A stretch of 64,000 nucleotides of DNA, taken from positions 1-64,000 of the forward strand of contig JAENRS010000019.1 of NCBI GenBank assembly GCA_018466975.1. Reading direction: 5' to 3'. Made by a program: the position numbers and the translations under genes. The notes beneath the pieces were generated by a model. That model saw nothing but the letters and a program-made list of their open reading frames with translations. It had not been told where the DNA came from and ran no database searches. Source of the DNA: Sparassis latifolia (Eukaryota > Basidiomycota > Agaricomycetes > Polyporales > Sparassidaceae). Positions within the stretch are counted from its first letter, which is position 1. Each line of letters opens with the position of its first letter. Shown here piece by piece: positions 49,721 through 60,026 of this stretch.

Positions 49721-52619
49721 ATGCCGGCGAGATTTGTAATTTTGACGGAGCATCAGCCCATACTCTCTGAGAAGCTGCGGTCTTATGACACGGCAGATGC
49801 CAAGGGTCGCAAGACTCTGGTTCAGAGCTTGCGCCAGAAGCTAAAGACACAGTTTGTTGACGCATCAAATTATGACGACATCATTGTGGAAACTGTGAGC
49901 AGTGTTTCATGTCTGTGAGGTCCCCACTAACTCTCACCGCAGAAAATCTGAGAGTGGCTCAATAATCACACCCGCCATGTGCAGGAGAAAGTGACGAAAA
50001 AGCGTATGCATGTTTCTGGCAAGCCCAATGCCTTCAAGGTGTGGGATGCGCTGGAGAGGGACAAGGTGACTGAGACAGTGAGAGCACTCACGGCAGAAAA
50101 GGGTTGCAATGTCTCCAAGGTGTGGAGAGTGGCACAGAGTGCCGAATGGGCAAAACTGTCCGAGGAGGAGCAGAAGGTGTATGAGGCAGAAGGTGTATGA
50201 GAAAAAAGCGGAGAGTTGGCATAATGGCACTCTGGATGATAAGACGAAAATGAAGTGCATACCTCCTGTCACGTAGCATAAGGCAAATCCTGACCTAAGA
50301 CAGGCTGAGGGAGCAGCAAATGATGCAATATCTGAAGAAGTTTGCCAAGACTATGTGGGACACCATGGGCATTCGCATGGCATTCATGCTAGCATATCCG
50401 AAGGAAGCGGGAGTCTGAAGGTAGAGATGTGGCGTAGACCGTCCGACTGTCGCCATCTGCTAACCCAGTGAAGGGTGGAGGTCAACCACGCCATCACCAA
50501 TGGAACTCCATTCGGGGCCTATCCTGGGTGGCTGCGTGCTTACCAGCCTCTAGCAAAGGTGTTCTCTGAGTGGGCCAAAGGCGAATACGGTAAGAAGACC
50601 TCAGTTGCATTGTCGCTGGCACACTGACCTGATTCCTTAGGTGTGACTGAGACTACGGTGATGGTGAAGAAGACACCTGCCGATTGCATGCGGGCCATGG
50701 ACAAGATTCAGTTGACGGCCAACGGTTTTCCTCTGCTCCGTCGGTGCCCGAAGGTATGGCGGAAGCGCCTCTCAAGGTGATGAAGGTACAAGTTCGAGAC
50801 TTCATGAATCATCACTACGGTATGACACTCCCACTCGGTGTTGAGAGATGCTGACCAGTTTACAGCATTGGCGAAGGGTGTTCGGAACTGCAAGTCGCCA
50901 TGGACGAAGCTGAACAGCATAGACGACATCAATGAGGTTATTCCAGCGGAGATGCTACCTGAGAACTTCCAGTGGATCGATCCCTCAAAGATGACAAGTG
51001 TTCCCGTTCGTGCCCTCCTCGACCACTGGCGGGCACGCCAAGAGGAACATGGACCTGAGCAGACCATGCGATTCACCCAGTACTTCGACAAGGATGGCGA
51101 AGCTGCTCCCGCCAAGTATGATCCTCTTCCACCACTTGACGGATCAGCACAGGCATTAGAAGAAGGATCTGAACATGAGGTCCAAGAAGCACTCACACCG
51201 AAGAAGGCGGGGAAGGCGAAGAAGAAGGGTAAACCTGTGCGCAAGGTCACGGGAAAGCGGCATCGAAGGCGACAAAGGGCAAAGCGGCCCCTGGCGGAGC
51301 CAAAGGCGGTGGGCGTAAACGCAAGATGAAAGATGCATACGACTCGGAAGATGATGCCAGAAGCAGCCAAGACTCTGATCGGAGTTCGCCAGATATACCC
51401 AGCATGGCTTCCGAAGAAGATACGGCCAGCGATGAAGATTCAGGGGATGGCGAGAGCGTGATTGCGAATAAAGCGAAGGGCAAGGCAGTCGCCACCACCA
51501 ATGGGCGTAAGGCTAACAATGGTGGTGCACCTCAAGCGAGTGGTAGCGGCGGTGCCAAGACGAAGGCAAGCGAGGTCTCCAAGACCTTCCTCTGGGCGAA
51601 CTGCACAGATTTGACACAGAGGAGACCGATGAAGCATGGAGTGAACTGGAGCCCAGTACAAAGGAGCTCAGGCTTGAGCTTCAAGGCCGAGCCCACGTCT
51701 CACTGGCGGGAGTACTGTGGGAGTACTGTGCCCCACCTCGTGAAAAGGAGAGCGTGTTTCGCCACCCTTTCCGTCGAACGCGATACCAGGATATGCTGAA
51801 GCAAGTCAAGATTGCGACTGTGGTGAGCTCCTTTCGTGGGGATTCATATACACTATTGATCATCCGTCATATAGCCCCAGGTGTATCGTTTCGCCAGGTA
51901 TGATCCGATTCCCTGGAGCGAATGGTCGTATGGCCAGCGCTACCTCCGCCGTCATTTCATGCGGTGGACAACTTTGACATCGTCGAGAACTGGTTAGGCG
52001 ACAAACCATGGCTGACAAAATATCGGTTCTTACATCCACAGGGCGTACAACAATCTGCACTCGTGATTGGTATGGCGCTGAGGACCTCACACGATCTCAG
52101 TTCATTGAGGAGGCGAACCGACCAACCTTCCCGACTATGTGGTGAACTCGGCGATCTCATTTGACGCAGTAGAGCAGCTGCTTCGCTGTTGCGAGATCAT
52201 TACCTTGGACATGGTGGAAGGAGCGTCACCCATGCCATGGTGAAGCCAGTGAGCAAGCCTGCCATGCGCGGTGCCCCACAAGGTGGCGATGGCCTTGGGG
52301 GCCAGGAGGAGCAGGAAGGTGATGCCTCTGCAAGAACTCACGATGGCGCTGCTACTGCTGCCAAAGTTCACAAGGCTCACCAGCCTGCCCCCATGGCTGA
52401 CAAACCAATCATTCCAAGTGGAGAGACGAAGGGCCGAGCCAGGAGACCAGTGGTGGGGCCTCTGGCGATGGCGAAGAGGGCGATGCACACTTGTCCGTAC
52501 CTAGCAGTGGTGCTGAGCGACCGCCACCGCCTCCGTTTATACCTAAGGCGAGGAAGGCGCAGCCACGGAAGACCGTCCGTCAGGTCAAGCCAAAGCGCTC
52601 CAGGAAGGTCGATCACTGA
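49721..52619 (+). CDS. HMG-like orphan protein of the KDZ-TET element (at least one frameshift)
   Basis: Starts MPARFVILTEHQPILSEKLR at 49721. Spliced exons follow: KIWLNNHTRHVQEK-type joint (about 49890-49960) to KKRMHVSGKPNAFKVWDALE and WRVAQSAEWAKLSEEEQKVY, an HMG-box-like arrangement. Then MMQYLKKFAKTMWDTMGIRM; SPWTKLNSIDDINEVIPAEM and QWIDPSKMTSVPVRALLDHW (50890-51040); a long Ser/Lys/Glu-rich linker; RYQDMLKQVKIATV (51780); RFARYDPIPWSEWSYGQRYL (51885); and LPDYVVNSAISFDAVEQLLR (52130), which is one frame off from the preceding EEANRPTF. A low-complexity tail ends RKVDH at 52619. Proteins of this layout are widespread orphans in Agaricomycetes; the function is unknown, DNA binding is plausible. 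Confidence 0.6.
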
Positions 52620-53285
52620 TGCCCTTCAGAGTAATATCCCGGCAGGATCACTGCGCAGTCAGCGTCAAGCGATGGATGAGTCGCCGCCAAGAATACCCGC
52701 AGTCAGCATCCACTAGGAGCTGTGAAAGATTTGAAGAAGCTTCCTGATCCAAAGCGGAAATGTCAACCAGCACGTCCGAGCCCGATGGCGAAGACAGCTC
52801 TGGCGAAGACAATCCGCCACCTCGGAGCGTGGGCGTGGTACTCGGGGCGAGTTGGTAGTGGCCTCGCCGAGAAGAAGAATGCGAGGGCCGAGGACTCGGA
52901 TGATGGTGACAAGCCTCCCGCAAAGCGAAGCGAGCTCTGCCTCAGACCCGGAGGTCAAGGACAAGGGAGAAACCAAGCTGAAGCCGGTCCGTCTGGGGAA
53001 AGCAGCCGCCAAAGTGAAAGAGAGTGGCCAAGTTGGCGCAGGTCGCAAGACCCGCAGTGGCGGCACCAGACCTTGACAATATAACTCCAGTTCAAAGTAG
53101 ACTCGTAGGCTTCCACATTGTTTAATGTGACCCATAGATCTACATAGGTAAAGCCATGGAGATGGTGGCAATGGCGAGGGGAGTTGGCGAGAACTTCAGC
53201 AGGCATTCAGTTGACTTGGAGTGGCAGTGGCGAATCGAGTGCATGGAGATTCCATGCTAGGTTAAAAAGCATGTATATCAATACT
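52620..53285 (+). other. Acidic/Lys-rich coding-like tail region
   Basis: Short open stretches (KDLKKLPDPKRKCQPARP, AEDSDDGDKPPAKRSEL, KLKPVRLGKAAAKVKESG) look like disordered protein on the plus strand, possibly a further exon of the upstream gene or a repeat of its tail. The stop near 53076 is in frame with the last piece. Not resolved. Confidence 0.3.
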
Positions 53286-56200
53286 CTAATGACTACACAT
53301 TGTGGCTATCTGGGCGAAAGGCGGTGAAGACCATGGCGGAGTCGACCTTCTCTCGGAATGCGTCCAGAGACTTCGCCACCAGCGAGGTTTCCTCTCTCGC
53401 CGTCGCCACCTCCTTCCCCACCTTCTTCGCTTCATCCAAAGCGGACGTCGCCACCGCCATCGAATCCTCTTTGGCGAGCGCCAATTCCATCTCCAGCTTG
53501 CTCGCGAGCGATCGCCTCTGCCGCCGAAGACCTGAGCTCCTTCTCCATGCTGTCTGACCGCGCTGCCTGGAGCTCCATCGAATGACGGAGGTCGGCCAAT
53601 TCGCCCTGCAGCTTGTCGACGTCCGCTTGGCTCACCGTCTGGTTCGCGCCTTGCTCCAACCTGTTGACCTTCTCCTTGAGCTCTGGCAGGCAATGTCGCT
53701 TGGCGACGAGGTCCGCCACCGCCAACTTCACGCTCTCCTGAAGCTCGATGGTGACCGGCCTGCGAAACTCCTCCATCGCCAACTTGACCTCTTCGCGAAT
53801 GCTCCGGGCATTTTCTTGAAATGCGGATGGCGGGTTGATTCGCTGGAGCGCCGCTGTGATCTCTGCCTTGACGGTGTTGAGGTCCGCCATCCTCTCCTGG
53901 AATTGGACTTCCATCCCGTCCTTGTGCGCCAGGAACTCCTGTCGCAACTCGGCTGGTCGCGCAGTCATCGTTGGATGACTGCGAGGTTTCTTCGCCACTG
54001 GGGTGTCGCCGTTCACGGGCGGGACTTCCTGTAGACACTCGCTGGACGTCGCGCAAGTGGGGTGCTGTATCCTGGTCAGCGCTGCATGGATTGAAGCTGT
54101 GGCGGGCGCACTTACCCTTGCTGGTCGGAGGCACTGCTCTGAGGCGGTTCGCCTTCGCATCCCTTTTTGCCTCCGCCTCCTTCTTCGCTGCCTTGCGGTC
54201 CAGTGGGGTGCCCCTCTTAGCTGGCCTTCGCCCTTCATCGAGATGTCCTGCCTTCGCCAATGTGGAGGACTTCGCTCCTTCGACGCCTTGGATATCTCCA
54301 GGAAGGCGTCACCTCCTGTGCCACCTCGGCAGCTCCTGCGCTCGTCTCGTGGGGCATCAGCAGCGAACGCCGCCGATCGTCGTGTGGCCGCTCCAGGGCG
54401 CGCTGTTTCATGGTTACATCGACTCCAGCTGCGACAAGATGTCCTGCTTACCTCATCCTCCGCCACCTCTGCCTGATACTCTGGCGCATCCTCTGGTTCG
54501 TCGGCGACTGGTGTCAGCATGCGCTTGCTGCTGCTAGCTTGCGGCGGAGCAGCTGGCCCTGTTTGGAAGGCCATAGCCCGCACCGCCTCCATTGCCAGCC
54601 TGGCGGCTTCCTCCATGCCATCGCCTTCTGCCAGAGGCATCTTGGCTGCTGCCTTTGGAGCACTCGCCCCTTGTTGTCTGCCCGCCCTCCTTCGCAACAG
54701 ACTTGGCAGGCGGGACCTCATCCGCCTCACGTACTGAGGTCCTGGTGACCTCGCCACCATCTTGCGCACCTGAGTTTTGGCTCCTCACCGGCTTTGGCTT
54801 GGGTCCTGATTTCTTACCTTCGCCAGGTTTGGCGACCGCACCAGACTTGGCAGGCGCGCCAGACTTGGAGACCTCGCCAGAGTTGGCGACCTCGCCAGAG
54901 TTGGACAGAGCCACAGCTCCAGTGGCGGTGGCGGACTTGGTGGCGCTTGGACTTCGGCGATTTCTCCACGAGGCCTCGCCTTCAGCGTTGGCTTCATAGC
55001 GCGTGACGGTCGCCTTCTGCTTCGTCGCCTCGACCTCCTCGCCACCCTTGACCATGGAGCTGGATGCTGCAGCATTGCGTGTCTTGGTCTTCTTCGGCGG
55101 CTTGCGCTTCGACGCTCCCATGACCATGGGTTCTGCACCGTCGGGCTCATCGGAGTCGACCTTGACGTCGTATGGAGGTGGCGACGTGGGCAGTGGCTTG
55201 CCCTCTACCACCAGCGCTGCGCACATCTCTTGGAACTCACGCTGTGCGGTGTGTGAGTTTCCTCGCAGGGGCACGCCATCCGTGTTCCTCGGCGCGATGC
55301 TGCAACTGACGCCTCGTGCTGCACATTCGAGGCAGCGACCGAAGTTGGCGGTGTTGAGCTTGCATGGCCACTCTTTCTCCTGGCAGCCAACGCAAGGGAC
55401 GAGCTGCAGGAACATTAGCACAGGTCAATGTCTCACAAGATCGTTACTCACCGAATCTGTTGCATGTGCCCACATGAAGTCAGACACGCGGGTGGACGTC
55501 TTTTTCCACATGTCCTTCTGCGACACCGTCACCTTCGCCTTCGCCTTCGCCGTCGCCTTCCCCTTCGCCGTCGCCTTTGCCTTCCCCTTCGCCTTCGCCT
55601 TCGGTGCGACATGAGGCGTCGCCGTCATCCTCGTTGTCTGTTTGACAGGTTTGGCAGGGGCGTTCGTCTTCGCAACACCGTCGTTAGAGTCCCCTGCGGT
55701 CTTGGCGGGTAGATTGGAAGGCGGTGCCGGAGTCTCGTCTTCGCTTTCGATGAACTCCTTGCTCTTGTATTCCTTCGTCGCACGCTTCTTCTTTGGCGGC
55801 TTGACGGTCGGTACTTCCTCTTCATCGCTTGACTCCTTCGCCTTCCTCTTCCCGCTCTTCTTCGTGCTCACCTTCGAGCCCTCCACCTCGGTCTGCGCCA
55901 TCCTCTTCTGCGCACGCTGCGCTCGGCCAGAGGTGGTCGGGGCCTCGCCTTTCTCCTTTGCGACCTCGATCGGCTTCATCCGCTTCGCCTTCGGAGCCGC
56001 CTCCTCATTCTCACTCTCCTCACTCGACTCTGTGATGACCGCCTTGCGCTTTCGGAGTGATGGGGCAGCTGGCGAGATCGATATTGGTCTGGCAGTTGGC
56101 GGAGGGGGCGACGCCGCATCGACCTCGATGGATTCGGGCTGGCCTGCACCCGGCACGTCTTCCGCCATCTCATCGTCGTCATCTTTGTCGGCATCGTCGT

Positions 56201-57033
56201 CCTCGTCACTGTCGGCATCGTCGTCGTCCTCGCCCTCCTGCTCCTCTCCCTCTCCCTCTCCCTCTCCCTCTCCCCCATCCTCTTCCTCGCTCATCGCATG
56301 CGCCGCCTTCCCCTGCGCCTTCTCCTTGCTCTTGCCCTTTCCCTTGTCCTCCCCCACCTCCACGTGGACGATACGCTCACCCACCATGCCTGTCCCGACG
56401 TCGTTGTCAGCTCTCTCCTTGCCTTTCCCCTTGGTGACGAGGTCCCCGGTAGCCAGGTCCTCCTCGCCACGTCCCTGGGTGTCGTCATCGGCTGGCACAT
56501 TGCCCCAGCCCTCCGCTGGCATACTCTTCACCAGTGGCAGCTTGCAATATGGATCTGGTGCAGTCAGTGTGTCGCTCGGCGCCTCCTGGCGCTTGTGACT
56601 CACCTTCAGTCCACCACTGCCTTCCCAGGTCCTCACACTCCCCATACTCGCGCACAGCCAGAGGTACCTCTTGTATATCCTCTCGTCGTCGTTCGATATG
56701 TGGTCCAGCCGCGCCAGGGCCTTCTGCTGAAATGCGCCGGGTGAATTCCAGCAACGCACTGATGGCGATGCCAGGCATCCTCAGCGACTTCAAGGGCTGC
56801 GGGAAACTCTTTTCAAGCCGACTCTGTGTGGCATATTCGGTGAGGTATGCCAGACCTGCGACCGATGACTTACCACTTCGAGGTAAATCCTCGCCTCCCA
56901 GTCCGAATAGCGAGGGTCGTCCTGGCGGCGCCGCTGCAACAATGGCCGTCAGTCGCGCGGCCTGCAGAACATAGTTGGGGTCGATATCCAGAGTCATGGC
57001 GAGCTTGGCAGAAGAAAGCGTGAGGTGTTTCAA
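53286..57033 (-). CDS. Cys-cluster and coiled-coil protein of the KDZ-TET element
   Basis: N-terminal exon MKHLTLSSAKLAMTLDIDPN from 57033, an intron near 56880, then KALARLDHISNDDERIYKRY and WLCASMGSVRTWEGSGGL. A very acidic stretch (56270-56160) and Lys/Ala repeats follow (KAKAKGKAKATAKGK, 55600). The next exon (from 55404) has a cysteine cluster, CVGCQEKEWPCKLN ... CLECAARGVSC, spaced like a small zinc-binding motif. A Ser/Gly/Lys-rich linker leads to a long coiled coil, EVKLAMEEFRRPVTIELQES through QADVDKLQGELADLRHSMEL, then KVGKEVATAREETSL. Frame changes occur near 56740, 54740 and 53500, so the copy may be damaged. I recall relatives with this order in Agaricomycetes, unassigned. A nuclear DNA- or chromatin-binding role is possible but not shown. 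Confidence 0.55.
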
Positions 57034-57204
57034 AAGCAGAGGTTGCAGTACAGCGGAGGCGGAGCAGACGGCGCTATGAGCTGGCAGGCGCGATCTGCAC
57101 CAAGTTCAACTTCACACGCCACGCGACCACGTGCTTTGCGTGATCGCTGGACTTGCGCGATTTCTCAAGTCTCTCAAGGTCAGTGTGACCTGCCGCAAGT
57201 TCTC

Positions 57205-58750
57205 ATGGCTCCCAACAGTAAGTTCTATTGCTCTCCTTGTGGAATCTGACTCCTTTGTGATGTTATCTGACCTTTCTATGTCATATCAATCCCCTTTCTA
57301 CAACTGATCTCCCGCGATCCAGGACTGATCGAAGACTTGTCTGCTCGCCACAATCTACCTGCCATGGCCAGTGGCGCGGAACCTCCTGACACGCTGGACA
57401 TTACGATGGGCGAGTCGGATGAGGAGGATAGTATCGCTGAGCCCGTCGTCCACTCATTTCGGATCTCCTTGACTCTCCTGGATCTGCCCAGATCTCCTTG
57501 CCTCTCCACTCTGCTTCTCAGACACCCCTCACGCCCGCCACACTACCCGTCCCTGGCAGCTCCATTTGCGCCATCCAACTCGCCACATGAGCATCTTCAC
57601 CGCCACGCCTCGCCAAAGGTACAGGCGTCATCTGGATCTGTGGCGCCTGTGGAGGAAGTCGCGCACTTATTCCTGACCCTCTGGCGCCAGCTTGGGATGA
57701 AAGTCGTGGCAGTTCGCCAATCCATAGGCGTGCACTCATCTCAGATTCCACCCCACTGCGCCCGGTGGAATGTTCGACCGACACTCCTGGCATCTCGCCA
57801 ATCCCTCGGCGCCCTGTTGGAAGCTACTCCCCTTCCTCCACCAGCTCACACTTTCGACTTTCGCACTCCTGACACCTCCCAACTCCCTCGGCGATCGCTC
57901 ATCGCTGAGCCCCTTGGCGCTACACCACGTACATCCATCCGCCCGATAGTCAAGCAAATGCGCCCGATGGCGAGGGCATGCTGGTGGGCGAGACACTTGA
58001 TGCGGAACCAGTGCGAAACTGCTGGACTTTGACAATAGTCCTCCTGCCACGCCAGGGCGACGGCGAGCTCTGGTGATAGACAGCCCTGGCGCGGCGCCTG
58101 TGCGTAGCCAGGTCCGGTGGCTAAATAGTCCCAGCACTTCGCCTCCAAAGAGGCGGCCTTTGTTGGACGATGTTTTAAGTCCACCGCCTCCGCCATCGGC
58201 GCCCTCTCACTCGCCAGCTCGCACTTTCGATGACAGCAATTTCCGCCACGATGCACCTGTCATTCACTATATGAAAGGCAGCATCGAGCCAGTCACTGTT
58301 ACTTCCAGGATGCCAAGTCTGGCAGCACTTCCAGATGAGCTGCCGATCCATCGTCCCACCCATTGGGAACAGGTTCCAGGCTTATTCCCAGATACCACAC
58401 AGCTGCTGCCAATGGCAGTCCCTGGAGAGACGAATGCCGCTTCTGGCTCACAAGTGGCCCGCCTCGGTAGATCGTTTGCGCAGATCGCAGCAGAGGCAGA
58501 CAGTTCCAGTGAGTGCATCCTGGCAACCTTCAGTCTGATGTTGACCTTATTCATAGTGGGCGATGGCGAAGGTGATAGCTTTGCGGTTAGTCGTCGTCGC
58601 GCCATGTTGCGGGAGCGCATTGTACGTCTTCAGCGTGAGCTCAACCTCACTGAGGATATGCACGTTGCGAACCTCAATGCCAGCTCGACCGTGTTCCAAA
58701 TGGGGTACATTCTGAGGGACATTCGTGGCGAGGCGTATCGCAGCAACTGA
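57205..58750 (+). CDS. Pro/Ser-rich protein with a C-terminal coiled coil
   Basis: Begins MAPN at 57205; an intron (57217-57322) joins to RLIEDLSARHNLPAMASGAE and LDITMGESDEEDS. A long Pro/Ser/Thr-rich region with repeated SP and TP motifs follows; frame changes in it are likely because no single frame stays open. The last exons read VIHYMKGSIEPVTVTSRMPS and, after an intron near 58510-58556, SRRRAMLRERIVRLQREL and LTEDMHVANLNASSTVFQMG, ending at 58750. No known domain. It diverges from the Cys-cluster gene, with a 170-bp gap. Confidence 0.45.
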
Positions 58751-58849
58751 ACTAGTGTCTTTGAGCGTTTTGGTGTTAGCAATATATGACCGCTATGTAA
58801 CAGCTTGTATACCAGTACAAAATGGATACATTCACTTCTGCATCACTAA

Positions 58850-59945
58850 GCTCTAAAGCCCATCGCTCCTCCAGTGTACTCTTCAGATGGGCGGACTGCG
58901 CTCGCCATCACCAAGGCATGTTGTTGCCAGCAATTGGCCCATCGCCAAAGGACCTGAGTGAAAGCTTCACTGCATGGGAATATCGCTCCGCCAGCAAAGG
59001 GCCCACTGCCAAGGGTCAGAGGGTTGGCCATCGCCAAGCCGTGTTTTCGCCACCAATTGGCCCTCCGCCATGAGTGCTGGTGAGTGATGGGCCCACCGGC
59101 AAGGTCAGAGGATTGGCGATCACCAGAGCACGTCATCACCACCAATGCGCCCGGAAACTGCAGGGCTGTATGTGACAATGGGCCCATTGGTGGCGATGAC
59201 ATATCCTGGTGATCGTCAACCCACTGGCCTTTGGCGGTGGGCGATGACTGGCGATAACATGCTCTGGCGTTGGCCAACCCACTGGCTTTTGGCGGTGGGC
59301 GATTGCTGGCGGAAACATGTCCTGGCGATGACCTATCCCATGGGTGCTTGCAGTAAGGCCCTCACTGAGGTGCTTTGGCGATGGGCGACTGCTGGCGATA
59401 ACATGCTCTGGCAATCGTCAACCCTCTAACCTTTGGCGGTGGGCCCATCCTTCAGGTTACACTCTGGGCGATCGGCCCACTGCTCGTCGTCATACTCTGG
59501 CGGTGGGCGATTGCTCAGACAAACATGCTCCTCAGACAAACATGCTCTGGCCATGGCCAACACTCTGACCTTTGACGGTGGGCCCATCCATCATCTCATT
59601 CGTCATACTCTGGCGGTGGGCCGATTGCTCAGACAAACATGCTCTGGCCATGGCCAACACTCTGACCTTTGGCGGTGGGCCCATCCGTCATCTTACACTC
59701 GTGGTGATGGGCCCACTGCTCATTGATCATACTTTGGCAGTGGGCCCATCGATGGCGATAACATGCTCTGGCGTCGGCCCACCCTCTGACCTGTGGCAGT
59801 GGGCCCATTGCTTAACGGTTACAACACTGTAATATGCCCTGCTAGTGGGCCGAGCACTGGGATAAGAACACTAGCGGTGGGCCCACTGCTAGTATCCCAC
59901 ACATGAAAGATATGGGCCCACTGCTGGTAGAGGTCAACATGGTGA
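58850..59945. repeat. Right subterminal repeat array
   Basis: Irregular tandem units sharing TGGCGGTGGGCC and ACATGCTCTGGC. TGGCGGTGGGCCGATTGCTCAG here is the inverse of the left array's unit, so the two arrays face each other in inverted orientation. Units are longer and more varied than on the left. Confidence 0.9.
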
Positions 59946-59949
59946 CAAT

Positions 59950-60026
59950 GGGCCGACGTCCGCTGGCTGTCCAGTTCATGACAATGTCAGGGTAAATGGG
60001 AGTTCAGTTCAGGTAACATGACTGAA
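59950..60026 (-). repeat. Right terminal inverted repeat of the KDZ-TET element
   Basis: Inverse of 40259-40335. Confidence 0.9.

Larger units (their letters stand above)
40259..60026. mobile_element. 19.8 kb KDZ-TET element with terminal inverted repeats
   Basis: The left end TTCAGTCATGTT (40259-40270) recurs inverted at 60015-60026. Beyond it the inverted match continues through ACTCCCATTTACCCTGACA and CCAGCGGACRTCGGCCCAT with one small indel, about 75 bp in all. Inside the ends lie inverted subterminal minisatellite arrays. Cargo: CxC2-KDZ transposase, TET/JBP dioxygenase, HMG-like gene, Cys-cluster/coiled-coil gene, Pro/Ser-rich gene. Association of KDZ transposons with TET/JBP genes in basidiomycetes is established (Iyer et al. 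2014). No convincing TSD was found. Confidence 0.87.

Noticed and set aside
55428..56744. Plus-strand ORFs of up to 318 aa rich in Ser/Phe/Pro opposite the acidic/Lys-rich gene
   Set aside because: Antisense of GAG/GAC/AAG-rich coding sequence produces such Ser/Phe/Leu-rich shadows; the minus strand has the cysteine cluster and splice sites.
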